IMG/VR virus record: IMGVR_UViG_3300037493_005088
Location: 1-28,296 of that record
Strand: one strand, 5' to 3'
Length of the DNA: 28,296 bases
Source of the DNA: a virus
The translations under genes were made by a program, and so were the position numbers. This document shows positions 15,082 to 22,806 of the stretch, one piece after another. The notes under the pieces are model-generated. The model did no database searches. It saw nothing but the letters and a program-made list of their open reading frames with translations, and was not told where the DNA came from. Positions within the stretch are counted from its first letter, which is position 1. Each line of letters starts with the position of its first letter.

Positions 15082-15162
15082 TTAACGGCAGCCATGACAA
15101 CTTGAACACTGCCGACATACACAACCACCCCGTTTTTCTATGATATCTACCGGGAAGGTCAT
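15082..15162 (-). CDS. Candidate cysteine-rich micro-protein
   Basis: A 26-residue ORF between two virion genes; its AGGAG site lies only 3 bases from ATG 15162, which is short. The product (MTFPVDIIEKRGG, then CVCRQCSSCHGCR) has five cysteines in its last 13 residues, spaced CxC-x2-C-x2-C-x2-C. A TTG start upstream in the same frame would add a Lys-rich segment. It could bind a metal or be a non-coding leftover. Including it rests on the unusual cysteine cluster and on the otherwise empty 169-base gap. Confidence 0.35.
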   Translation of the reverse strand: MTFPVDIIEKRGGCVCRQCSSCHGCR

Positions 15163-15205
15163 CTTCTCCTGTTTTACAATAACAGGTTTCTCGTATTTCT
15201 TCTTT

Positions 15206-16039
15206 TTATGATCCAAAAACGCGCGGCCTCATTCTTTCCATCATCGGGATGGTCTTCCGCATCTTTTCGCTGAAAGCATCCCGTAATGTTCCAAACTGCT
15301 GCTCAAACTTCGCTTCATACAGCTTCGCAAGGTTCAAGTTTAATGTATCTGAATCCGGTTTCATAAAGGCAAGATGCGCCGCCCAATCCACTAACCCGTC
15401 ATGATACTTCTCCTCGATTTCGGGGGAGGTCTGTAACGTGAATGGAGTTAAAGGAATGCGGGAGACGACAAGTTGCGCGGTATCGTCTGCCGATGGAGAC
15501 AGAACAAACGTAATGGTGTTGGTCGGTTCGTTCAAGAACCAAATTGGGAATCCGCCGAGTAAGGCCGTGATGGTCGTCCCGGCGGTGGCATGCGTCCCCC
15601 CGGTTGAAGACGTACCAGCAGAATAAACTGCGGTAGTCGCCCCTCCGGTGCCGGACGTTATAACTGTCCCTGCCGTTCCCCACCATCCCGTGTAACGGTC
15701 GTCAAGCTCAGCATAGGTAACCGGGCCGACGAGAGGATAGGACATGGATCTTAACTGGCATCGCCTTACTTGAAGAATCTTTGGGCTCAGATTATAAGTA
15801 GCCTGGCCAGCGATGACAGAAAGAAGGCAAAGCGGTCTCTGCCCGGACGTTCCGGCCGTGGCCGCCGTCCCGGAATCATTTGCCGTTGTCCCGTCAATGA
15901 TAAGGTGGGACCTTCGGCACGCCTGCACTTCGGCGTAATTCAGATACCGCAATAACTCAGTATCAGGCCATAGATAGGGCGGAGCCATATCGTCCAGCCT
16001 GCTTTCCCGCAAGGCAAGAACAAGCTCCTGTCCAGTCAT
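15206..16039 (-). CDS. Phage adaptor protein (head-tail connector type) with Gly-Thr insertions
   Basis: 277 residues, AGGAGG upstream. It matches a podovirus head-tail adaptor-like family: MTGQELVLALRESRLDD, PYLWPDTELLRYLNYAEVQACRR, ILQVRRCQLRSMSYPL, VTYAELDDRYTGW and EKYHDGLVDWAAHLAFMKPDSDT are recognisable. Between conserved blocks there are two insertions: residues about 50-67 (DGTTANDSGTAATAGTSG) and about 121-161 (WGTAGTVITSGTGG, then GTSSTGGTHATAGTTITALLGG). In relatives I recall, the second place has a short turn and strand. The insertions therefore seem to be added loops on an otherwise ordinary adaptor. Confidence 0.8.
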   Translation of the reverse strand: MTGQELVLALRESRLDDMAPPYLWPDTELLRYLNYAEVQACRRSHLIIDGTTANDSGTAATAGTSGQRPLCLLSVIAGQATYNLSPKILQVRRCQLRSMSYPLVGPVTYAELDDRYTGWWGTAGTVITSGTGGATTAVYSAGTSSTGGTHATAGTTITALLGGFPIWFLNEPTNTITFVLSPSADDTAQLVVSRIPLTPFTLQTSPEIEEKYHDGLVDWAAHLAFMKPDSDTLNLNLAKLYEAKFEQQFGTLRDAFSEKMRKTIPMMERMRPRVFGS

Positions 16040-16040
16040 T

Positions 16041-16403
16041 TTAGCCTCCTTCTAAAGGTATGGCTGCAATGGCTTCAGGCGCAGGGATGTTTTCCGGGAG
16101 GTTCACGCCTAACTTCACGAGGGTATAGGTAATCCTCGGGATGTTTCTGGTGTGGACATTCCCGTCCCGGTCTTGGATTGATTCGGTCTCAATACGAGTG
16201 TCCAGCATCAACCGGACCGGCCGGGGGATATCAAGCTCTTCCCCAGGTTTGGCAATAAACGCATAGCCGTTGAGGGAAAAGGGTATCCCCTCTTTCGGCA
16301 TTTTTGGGTTGTCGTGAAAGATAATCCTGTCCTTTACGTGCCCTGCCGGGCTCATAAAATACTGGTCAGGATACTTTTCCTGATCCGTCTTAGCTCTACC
16401 CAT
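16041..16403 (-). CDS. Hypothetical phage structural-module protein
   Basis: 120 residues with GGAGGGAG upstream, one base from the adaptor gene. The sequence (YFMSPAGHVKDRIIFHDNP, IPFSLNGYAFIAKPGEELDIPRPV, MLDTRIETESIQDRDGNVH) has the look of a small phage protein from the head-tail module of N4-gp56-type phages. FSLNGYAFIAKPGEELDIPRPV resembles a short strand-turn-strand that recurs in such proteins. It has no Gly-Thr inserts. I cannot name a function; a connector or head-completion role is plausible. Confidence 0.75.
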   Translation of the reverse strand: MGRAKTDQEKYPDQYFMSPAGHVKDRIIFHDNPKMPKEGIPFSLNGYAFIAKPGEELDIPRPVRLMLDTRIETESIQDRDGNVHTRNIPRITYTLVKLGVNLPENIPAPEAIAAIPLEGG

Positions 16404-16458
16404 GACTTAACTCCCTCCAGTTGGTTAAAGGGCGGGTTTTACCCCGCCCTGTGTTTGT

Positions 16459-17019
16459 TTAACCGTCGTAAGGCATCTGCCAGAGATCGACAAATGTTGC
16501 CGTACCGCATGCTGACGCGGCCGCGACGCCTGATACAATCGCCGTGCCTCTCGCCCACGCCGTTCCGGAAGTCGTTGCATACAGCATGTACCCGAAGCAG
16601 ATGAGGCCATCGGGGCAATCCGGAAGTTTCGCCAGAGCTGCTGTTGCCGCTTCGTTCCCGGCGAAGCATGTTCCGCTCGAACCATCCCCTCCGAAAAGAC
16701 CGTACTTGACGAAGGTGTTTGCCGACTGCGTCCCGGTGGGGACATTGACCGTTCCACAGGAACCGCGGGTAGCTGCGGCACCGTTTATCAGGACTACGAG
16801 AGCCTTGCCGATGCAGCACCCCGTCCCCGCGCCGGTACCGCAGTTTTTGCTCCAGGCGGTGTTGTTATAGCCATCCGTTCCCGCGCCCCAGAGAACCCTG
16901 TTATTGATGCTCTGGAGAGCTCTCCGGATCGGGTCTGACTGCAGACCAGCCGCGGAGCCGATTTTTCTTACTGAATTGTCAACCCCCAAAGTGGGGTCGT
17001 CGAATTTCTTGTAAGCCAT
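16459..17019 (-). CDS. Cysteine- and Gly-Thr-rich virion protein
   Basis: 186 residues with AAGGAGG upstream. The N-terminus (PTLGVDNSVRKIGSAAGLQSDPIRRALQSINNRV) is a charged helical segment. The rest is beta-like text broken by loops rich in Gly, Thr and Cys: NCGTGAGTGCC (59-69), SCGTVNVPTGT (87-97), GSSGTCF (113-119), ACGT (170-173). At least eight cysteines are present, more than in most virion proteins of this window. It begins the tail transcript below the terminator at 17.15 kb. I do not recognise the family; a virion surface role is likely from position and composition. Confidence 0.7.
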   Translation of the reverse strand: MAYKKFDDPTLGVDNSVRKIGSAAGLQSDPIRRALQSINNRVLWGAGTDGYNNTAWSKNCGTGAGTGCCIGKALVVLINGAAATRGSCGTVNVPTGTQSANTFVKYGLFGGDGSSGTCFAGNEAATAALAKLPDCPDGLICFGYMLYATTSGTAWARGTAIVSGVAAASACGTATFVDLWQMPYDG

Positions 17020-17145
17020 GTTGAATCCTCCTTAATAAAGATAGCGTCGTCCTAAACTTCTAAGTCAGATGGCGGCCCGGTTAGGATGGGCGGAGCCGCG
17101 TGTATCGTTAACTTACCTGAGCCCTATCGTAGCGTCAGGTTAGTC

Positions 17146-17188
17146 GAAAATAAAAAAGCACCAGAAGGGACTACCCCTAATGATGCTT
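17146..17188 (-). terminator. Intrinsic terminator after the HNH gene
   Basis: On the minus strand AAGCATCA pairs with TGGTGCTT (one wobble pair), with an inner AGGG/CCCT stem, making a long hairpin at 17156-17188. It is followed at once by a run of T interrupted by one A (17147-17157). It lies 26 bases after the HNH stop and ends that transcript. The tail genes from 17019 onward would then need read-through or a promoter in 17020-17145; I see no clear sigma-70 site there. Confidence 0.75.
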
Positions 17189-17214
17189 GATTCGCTAAAT
17201 TGTTAACCCTTAAA

Positions 17215-17934
17215 CTATTGCTCCATTTTCCAATGCTCCAGCCGGTGGCAACTTGCACAGAGTGTGATAAGATTATCATCACTTTCCGCACCGCCGTTTC
17301 GCTTGAGTTCTTTATGGTGGACATGAAGGCTTTTACCAGCAAATCCACATTGGCGACAGATAGAGCCATCTCTTGCAAGAATTCGGTTCCTTGCTTGATA
17401 CCACTCCCCGGACCCGTAAAAACTCGCCGGAGATGTGACGTCAATTTTTTGGGAATTAACCTTGCAGATAGCGGAACAAAACCTACCACCTGCTCTTTTA
17501 ATCGCGCTTGGTGGTCGCCAAAACTCTTTACCACACTGGACACACTGGCGTAGAATCCTCGTACGCGTGGGCCATGCTTCAGTTTTTGAACGAGCAGTTC
17601 TGCACTCCATCGAGCAACAGATACTCTGCACAGAAGGGTTGACAGAAAAGGGATCTCCGCAATATGCGCAAACCCTGACTTCTTCCTTGACGGCTGATTG
17701 ATTCGCACATTTGTACGAGCAATACTTCCGTCTTCCAGCATGGCAAGGATGGTCGGTAAATGCCGTACCGCATCGCAAACACGACATTTCAACTTTTCCA
17801 ATCCCTTGAGGCCCCCTGTGTCCATCTGCACATTCCTTAGAGCAATACTTTGCCGTTTCACTTCTTATCTGCGGCACCTTGAATTCCCTGCCGCACTCCC
17901 TACACTTGAGCACCGCGCCCCTGAATTTTGCCAT
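17215..17934 (-). CDS. HNH endonuclease with tandem zinc-finger modules
   Basis: 239 residues. Four cysteine modules of the pattern CxxC then CxxxC or similar (about residues 11-35, 52-76, 88-111 and 131-158), each with small-residue spacing typical of treble-clef zinc binders, precede a C-terminal HNH core (about 175-235): ILARDGSICRQCG, LHVHHKELKRNGG, and NLITLCASCHRLEH. It would cleave double-stranded DNA; the finger array probably sets site preference. It is a free-standing gene between capsid and tail genes, with a terminator just after it and a candidate promoter before it, so it looks like a self-contained homing unit. Confidence 0.88.
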   Translation of the reverse strand: MAKFRGAVLKCRECGREFKVPQIRSETAKYCSKECADGHRGPQGIGKVEMSCLRCGTAFTDHPCHAGRRKYCSYKCANQSAVKEEVRVCAYCGDPFSVNPSVQSICCSMECRTARSKTEAWPTRTRILRQCVQCGKEFWRPPSAIKRAGGRFCSAICKVNSQKIDVTSPASFYGSGEWYQARNRILARDGSICRQCGFAGKSLHVHHKELKRNGGAESDDNLITLCASCHRLEHWKMEQ

Positions 17935-17966
17935 CTTCGTGTCCTTTCGTAACTGACTTTAAAAAC

Positions 17967-17996
17967 TACTAAGACACAAAAACAGCAGAATGTCAA
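17967..17996 (-). promoter_or_regulatory. Candidate promoter upstream of the HNH gene
   Basis: A perfect TTGACA (17991-17996) is followed at 17-18 bases by CTTAGT/TTAGTA, a poor -10 box. It lies between the capsid stop and the HNH start. The -35 is good but the -10 is weak, so this may not work, or may need an activator. Confidence 0.3.
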
Positions 17997-18005
17997 GAAC
18001 TTATT

Positions 18006-18995
18006 TCAGTCCGAACACGCCGCTTCGTAGACGCACATCCAGAGGTCATTTAAAATTACCGTTCCCTGCATGGTTTTCCATCCAATCGACCCTCTCTGGC
18101 CGATGGGATCCCCACCGCGGGGCGTATTGGGATTCAAGACCATCGGGGTGATGGCGAATTTCCCTTTGAGCGCGACGATGCCGTAAGCATCTCTGGCGAA
18201 ATACATCACCGGATAGATGTCGGCCAGGACCCCGGAGGTTGACAGCATTGTCCCTTTTGCACCGCCGCCGTCCTCGTAAGGAGTAAAAATGGTGGATTTC
18301 AGGTATCGCACGTCCTCACAGGCGCCGATTTCCGTTTCCCATTTGGGCATTGCACCGTAGTCTGCGATGCTCGTGAACCCGGTCAACTGACGAATATCAG
18401 TCGTCATGTCCGAATGGGTCACACCGACGAAAGCAGGAAGAATGGATTCCTGGTTGAACGAGGGGGTTGATTTCACGATCTGCGTGATGTGCTGGGCTTC
18501 CTGACGTTCCAATGCGCGAACGATTTTGCGCTGGTCTGCCCGAGCAATCGTGGCCACAACAGAAGTCCTGCCGGCCACGGAGTTTGCATAGAAGACGTTG
18601 GTGCAGGCCTTCAGTATGTTGTAGCGGTTGATTTCAACCACTTTTGCCGCCTGTTCAGCGACAATCGCCATTGCCTCATGCTGCACCGCGTCCTCGTGGG
18701 TGTCGGAAACGAGGTCCGTAATCTCCACGAAATCGCCTTCCTGATAGAGATTCCCGGTGATATCCGAGGACGTGAGCTTCTTCCCAGCGGGAGTCACGCC
18801 TTCGGTTAACCTTGTTCCGGTCGTTGCGATGGCGTTGTAGCGCCTCCACTTCATCGACTGGGTTGAGTTACCCGGAAGTGATTTGCTCTGGCCGAATTTT
18901 TCCAAGCACAGAAACGGCATGGCCCTTTTCAGCAATTCTACCACCACGTAGGCGGCAGTCCGAGGAGAAATATCTCCGTAAGTTGTTATTGCCAT
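18006..18995 (-). CDS. Major capsid protein, N4-gp56 family
   Basis: 329 residues with a strong AAAGGAGG site. The family features of N4-gp56 capsid proteins are present in order: N-terminal helix (SPRTAAYVVVELLKRAMP), KSLPGNSTQSMKWRRY, RLTEGVTPAGKKLTSSDITGNLYQEGDFVEITDLV, a long helix (HEDAVQHEAMAIVAEQAAKVVEINRYNIL), and later a D-I-R-Q-L-T-G region with C-terminal WKTMQGTVILNDLWM. It forms the icosahedral shell in an HK97-like fold. It follows the scaffold gene by three bases. It has no Gly-Thr insertions, showing that these are confined to other virion proteins. Confidence 0.93.
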   Translation of the reverse strand: MAITTYGDISPRTAAYVVVELLKRAMPFLCLEKFGQSKSLPGNSTQSMKWRRYNAIATTGTRLTEGVTPAGKKLTSSDITGNLYQEGDFVEITDLVSDTHEDAVQHEAMAIVAEQAAKVVEINRYNILKACTNVFYANSVAGRTSVVATIARADQRKIVRALERQEAQHITQIVKSTPSFNQESILPAFVGVTHSDMTTDIRQLTGFTSIADYGAMPKWETEIGACEDVRYLKSTIFTPYEDGGGAKGTMLSTSGVLADIYPVMYFARDAYGIVALKGKFAITPMVLNPNTPRGGDPIGQRGSIGWKTMQGTVILNDLWMCVYEAACSD

Positions 18996-18998
18996 TAT

Positions 18999-19958
18999 TT
19001 ATCCTCCTTTATTAACAGCCTCGTCAAATGCACCCTCGAAGTCGTTTCTGACCGACATGGCAGGGTTTACTGCCCCCCGGCGGGTCGTAACGGCGGTCAT
19101 CGCCTGTTTTCTCTCCGCTTTGCGGGTGTCGATGTTGACCACGTTGGTTTGCGAGGGTTGGATGTTGTTTTCCGCCTTGAAGTCGGAGATAAGTTCGACA
19201 ACCTCCTCCGCGGCTCCTTTAGCGTATGTGTTGAGCATGGCATCCTTGAGGTACTTCGGTTTTGCCTCAATCCATTTAAGGATTGAACCATCATCCCTGT
19301 ATTTCTCAAAGTCCTCATGCCCTTTCCGGATCGCTTCAAAGTGGGCCAAATTTACCCTCTTTTCGCGTTCAACCTGGGATTCTTGGACAAGAGCTGTCGC
19401 CGGCGCAAGCTGGGCGGTAACTTCATCTTTCCAAGACTGAAATTCCTTCCTCAGCTTATTAAGCTCAACCTCTCGTTTCTTCCCTTCCATCTTGGAAACC
19501 ACGTCGAATTCCTCGTCATATTCCTTCAGGGCGGCCTTCTCTTCCTCAGTAAGGCTGCCGTAAAGGTCTGCGGAAACTGCGGCTTCCACCTTTGGTTCTT
19601 CTTTCTTCTCTGGTTTGGCCAATTTAGCCTCTAATTCAGCTTTCTCGGCGGCCCAGACCTCTCTATCGTGCCGGTGGATACCCTGGAGGGTCTTCCACCT
19701 TTGCTCGTATGTTTCGTCGGATTCACCCGCTTTTTGGGGAATGTCTGCAGGAGGCGTTTCAGCGGGCGTTTCTAACGGTGTTTGAGCCTCTACAACAGGC
19801 GTTACCGGTTCCGTGGGTGTCTCAGGAACCTCATTCGCCGGGTCGTCCTTTGTGCTTAAATCGGGCGCGTCACCGATGGATACCGCAGTGTCAAACGCTT
19901 CCTTGAATTCGTCCACTTCCGAAGATTCAACCGAAGTTCCCTCTACTTCGTCTGCCAT
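18999..19958 (-). CDS. Scaffold-like protein
   Basis: 319 residues, AAAGGGG upstream. The N-terminal third is acidic and rich in Pro, Glu and Thr (EVPETPTEPVTPVVEAQTPLETPAETPP), then a long charged helical region (WAAEKAELEAKLAKPEKKEE through ELNKLRKEFQSWKDEVTAQL) and a basic C-terminus (RKAERKQAMTAVTTRRG). Composition and place just before the capsid gene are typical of phage scaffolds, which guide shell assembly and are removed later. A strong terminator lies immediately upstream of its ribosome site. Confidence 0.85.
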   Translation of the reverse strand: MADEVEGTSVESSEVDEFKEAFDTAVSIGDAPDLSTKDDPANEVPETPTEPVTPVVEAQTPLETPAETPPADIPQKAGESDETYEQRWKTLQGIHRHDREVWAAEKAELEAKLAKPEKKEEPKVEAAVSADLYGSLTEEEKAALKEYDEEFDVVSKMEGKKREVELNKLRKEFQSWKDEVTAQLAPATALVQESQVEREKRVNLAHFEAIRKGHEDFEKYRDDGSILKWIEAKPKYLKDAMLNTYAKGAAEEVVELISDFKAENNIQPSQTNVVNIDTRKAERKQAMTAVTTRRGAVNPAMSVRNDFEGAFDEAVNKGG

Positions 19959-19978
19959 AATCTGTTCCCCTTTCGTTA

Positions 19979-20018
19979 AAATAAAAAAGGCGGCCCGGAT
20001 TTCTCCGCGGTCGCCTTT
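19979..20018 (-). terminator. Intrinsic terminator before the scaffold and capsid genes
   Basis: On the minus strand AAAGGCG pairs with CGCCTTT, continued by CC/GG and CGGA/TCCG around a GAAA tetraloop, with one mismatch and one bulged G. The hairpin (19986-20018) is followed by TTTTTTATTTTA. It ends only 20-odd bases before the scaffold start codon, which leaves no room for an ordinary promoter. It probably lowers upstream transcript levels or is read through under control. Confidence 0.8.
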
Positions 20019-20041
20019 ATCTCGTTACTCTTGAGTTTAAG

Positions 20042-20191
20042 CTATTTTAGCAATGGCTGAAGCTTTCTTTTCAAGCCCTCAAGTGTCTTTAATATGTCGA
20101 TTACCTCTTCCTTCTCCATTATGACCTTTTCATCCTCCTTTTTAGGAGGTTTTATTGCAGGTCTTGGATGTTCTGGTGGATAGTTCAGCAT
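20042..20191 (-). CDS. Small charged hypothetical protein
   Basis: A 49-residue ORF beginning four bases after the upstream stop (20196). The product has a Pro-rich start (MLNYPPEHPRPAIKPPKKEDE) and then a helical, charged segment (KEEVIDILKTLEGLKRKLQPLLK). The ribosome site is weak, so translation may depend on coupling to the gene before it. The Pro-Lys start plus a C-terminal amphipathic helix resembles small phage assembly or regulatory proteins. I do not recognise it; the coding call rests on its uninterrupted frame and its coupling. Confidence 0.5.
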   Translation of the reverse strand: MLNYPPEHPRPAIKPPKKEDEKVIMEKEEVIDILKTLEGLKRKLQPLLK

Positions 20192-20195
20192 TTTT

Positions 20196-20438
20196 TCAAG
20201 CCTTTGTCAAGTTAAAATTCGGTAATCCTCTTTCGAGGTAGTCTTTTAACTGCGCGTAGGCCATGATTCTGCCCTGATTTTTAAGCAAAAACTTATCCTC
20301 AACGGTGTCGTTTTCCCTCCTGACCTCTGCAATCAGGATGTCAAGAAGCGTTATAATCTTCTTTCCGGAGCTGTCAGCGTTCAATGAGCTGAAATCAAAC
20401 ACCGCTGCCGTTTTCTCCGCGTTTGGGTCCTTGTGCAT
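20196..20438 (-). CDS. Small hypothetical head-module protein
   Basis: 80 residues with GGGGGG upstream. It is mostly predicted helix in its second half (IAEVRRENDTVEDKFLLKNQGRIMAYAQLKDYLERGLP). It lies 8 bases after the portal stop. Proteins of this size with a similar ending occur between portal and scaffold genes in related phages, where they may help portal assembly. I do not recognise a family by name. Confidence 0.72.
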   Translation of the reverse strand: MHKDPNAEKTAAVFDFSSLNADSSGKKIITLLDILIAEVRRENDTVEDKFLLKNQGRIMAYAQLKDYLERGLPNFNLTKA

Positions 20439-20446
20439 AATCCCCC

Positions 20447-22756
20447 CTATTTTTTAACTGCTTTCGGCTTGTTCTTCGCCGCAATCTTTTTTGCCTCTGC
20501 GGTAGCCTTTGTCGTGGTTTCTTTCATCTTCAAGTCGTGCTTATGGGACTCTTCCGCCATTTTCTCCTCCGCTTCGTGCGCTTTTCCCTTCAAGGCGATG
20601 TCTTGAGCGGCCTTAGTGGTGTCGATGGCCTTCTTGACCGTGTGGGCTTCGTCTGCATGGCCGAGCTTCATGGCGTGAGCCTCTTCTTTTCGCCTGATTT
20701 CGGCCTGTTTTGCCAGGTTATCAGTCTCTTGAAGGGCTAATTCGCCTTCAACGAGCCGCGGGTCGTTCGACGGCATCTCCGGAGGCGTTTGGGCCTCTTT
20801 TTCGGCTTCGACGTTGTGGACCTTGGCTTTTGTGAGCTGTCCCATCGTCTGGGCTTTCTTGTAAGCGATGTCGGCTTCCGCCTGCGCGTACATTAACTGG
20901 GTCTGCTTGCTGTTTTCCTGCCGTTCGCGGATCTTGTCAGCCTCTTCCTCGGTCCTGAGGGTTATTTTGAGGTCGTGGGCCTTGAATTTCTCTTTCAGGA
21001 ACTCCCTGCGGTCAACATAGACCCAATCCTCGGGTAGCATGGTCGTTGAGAGCTGAGTCAGCGCCTGCATCCGGATTTCCTTCATAACCAGAGAGGACAC
21101 GCCCCTTGCCTTGACCTTAAAATCGCCCTTTATGTCCTTTCTGGGGTTGAATTCCATGTTCCAGGCGTACATATCCTGCATGATTTTCTCTGTAAAAGTG
21201 TCGAAATTCTTGACGACATCCTTTATTGAGATGGTTATTGTGGCCATCCTTCCGGAGGTGGCCTGGGCTGTCTCGTTGTTGACCATCTGGCCTATCATCC
21301 ATGTCGGGAGAGTCGTTTCCTCGTCCCCAAACTGCTTGAAAGCGTCGATAACAGCCAGAAGTTCCGTGATATGGGAGTCAAATTCAACCGACCTGAGCGC
21401 CGGGTACTGCGCGTCAACACCCTTTCCTTCCCGGTACCAGATTTTCCTCGGGTAGAAAGAGTTATAATCTGTTCCGGGGACCATGAGGGAGTAGTTCACC
21501 TCGACCTGGGGGCCGCAAATACAGGCTCCATTGTCTAAAACCATCCTCGCGCCGGCGGCTATAGCAATCTGAGAGTGCCTCATAACTCTCGCAAGCCCTT
21601 CTCCCCACACGGAAGTCTCGTCTTTTTCGTAATAAAAGACCTTGTATTTGTCTAAGGCTCCATCGAAAAGGACGGCTTTTATCGGCTTTTTCCCCAGCAT
21701 CCAGACGTTTGCGGCATATTCAAGTTCCACGTCCTTGATATCTATCCCGCAGGCTTCGAGGTCGGACCCGTCAACATATCCCCAGTATTCGAGAACCTCG
21801 TATTTCTTTCCGGTCTGCTGGTTTGTCGCCCGGGAGGTGTCGTACGCCCCCGAAGGTGCGGGCGTGCCGGACATTCCCATCCCCATGGCCTCGATTTCTA
21901 TCACCTGCAGGTCAACTTCCCAGTTCTTCGGGGCGTAGTCCCCGTTGGGATAGTCTTTCATGTGTTCGGAAATCATTTCTGGATAGAAATCATCCCTTTT
22001 AATCAACTGCCTTAAATCGTGCTTGGTCATTAAGTGTCTTTGAAAGGAGCCTTCGCCTTTGTCAAGATCCACGACGCTCATATCCGGATACCAGTCCCAA
22101 ATTCTCACCGCCTCGAAAAAAGGGACTTCCTCAGTCTCGTCCATTTCTCCGTAATCCCCGCCTCCGAGGGGCTCCCACTTGCGTTTTGTCCGGTTGTTGA
22201 TAAGCGGCCCCTTCATACATCCGGTTCCGTACATAAGTCCGCTTCTCAAAACCTTTTTTGTCTCCTCCGGGTAGTCCATTTCGGTTAATTGGTCGTCTAT
22301 TACGGAAGACATTGAAGCACATGTTTCATCGCAAAACTTTTTTATCGCAAGTTTGAGGTCTTTTTGGCTTGGAATGGTAGGTTCGCCGTTTTCATCCTCC
22401 CCCACGAGGCTCATGGCAATCTGCCTTATGGTTTCCCGGTCAATCATGGGCTCGGGAGTGGGCTCAATCTCCCAGTTTTTGTCCGTGTCCGGAAAGAGCA
22501 TTTCATGAAGCCTTGAAAGAACGATATTTACCTTTGAACGGGTGATTTTGGGGTAAACCCTTGAGTTTCCAGGCTCGATATAGACATTCGGGTCGTATAT
22601 TCCCTTATAGGCCCTTAAATCCTCAAGCCATTGGAGCTCTTTCGGCCTTCTGTACGACTCGTTCTGTGAAAACTGGTTCCTCAACCTAAAACCGAAGGAT
22701 TTCATGGCTTCAGAGTTTCGTTCCTTTTTGGAAAAAGCTGTCTTGATAGCGTCCAT
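20447..22756 (-). CDS. Portal protein
   Basis: 769 residues from ATG 22756, chosen because AAAGGAG precedes it; an earlier in-frame start lacks such a site. The N-terminal region (RVYPKITRSKVNIVLSRLHEMLFPDTDKNW) and central segments (GTGCMKGP, RVMRHSQIAIAAGARMVLDNGA, NNETAQATSGRMATITIS) are typical of the large portal proteins of N4-gp56-type phages. These form the dodecameric ring at one capsid vertex through which DNA enters. The last 170 residues are highly charged and helical with many Lys, Ala and Glu, as in portal barrel regions. Its gene follows terL, the usual packaging order. Confidence 0.9.
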   Translation of the reverse strand: MDAIKTAFSKKERNSEAMKSFGFRLRNQFSQNESYRRPKELQWLEDLRAYKGIYDPNVYIEPGNSRVYPKITRSKVNIVLSRLHEMLFPDTDKNWEIEPTPEPMIDRETIRQIAMSLVGEDENGEPTIPSQKDLKLAIKKFCDETCASMSSVIDDQLTEMDYPEETKKVLRSGLMYGTGCMKGPLINNRTKRKWEPLGGGDYGEMDETEEVPFFEAVRIWDWYPDMSVVDLDKGEGSFQRHLMTKHDLRQLIKRDDFYPEMISEHMKDYPNGDYAPKNWEVDLQVIEIEAMGMGMSGTPAPSGAYDTSRATNQQTGKKYEVLEYWGYVDGSDLEACGIDIKDVELEYAANVWMLGKKPIKAVLFDGALDKYKVFYYEKDETSVWGEGLARVMRHSQIAIAAGARMVLDNGACICGPQVEVNYSLMVPGTDYNSFYPRKIWYREGKGVDAQYPALRSVEFDSHITELLAVIDAFKQFGDEETTLPTWMIGQMVNNETAQATSGRMATITISIKDVVKNFDTFTEKIMQDMYAWNMEFNPRKDIKGDFKVKARGVSSLVMKEIRMQALTQLSTTMLPEDWVYVDRREFLKEKFKAHDLKITLRTEEEADKIRERQENSKQTQLMYAQAEADIAYKKAQTMGQLTKAKVHNVEAEKEAQTPPEMPSNDPRLVEGELALQETDNLAKQAEIRRKEEAHAMKLGHADEAHTVKKAIDTTKAAQDIALKGKAHEAEEKMAEESHKHDLKMKETTTKATAEAKKIAAKNKPKAVKK

Positions 22757-22806
22757 ACTCTTCTCCTTTAATCCCTCAGTTCTGCCCAACGATGGGCTAA
22801 AATACC

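Noticed and set aside
22784-22797. GCCCA/TGGGC stem-loop between terL and the portal gene
   Set aside because: A five-pair stem without a T-tract on the minus strand; common by chance.
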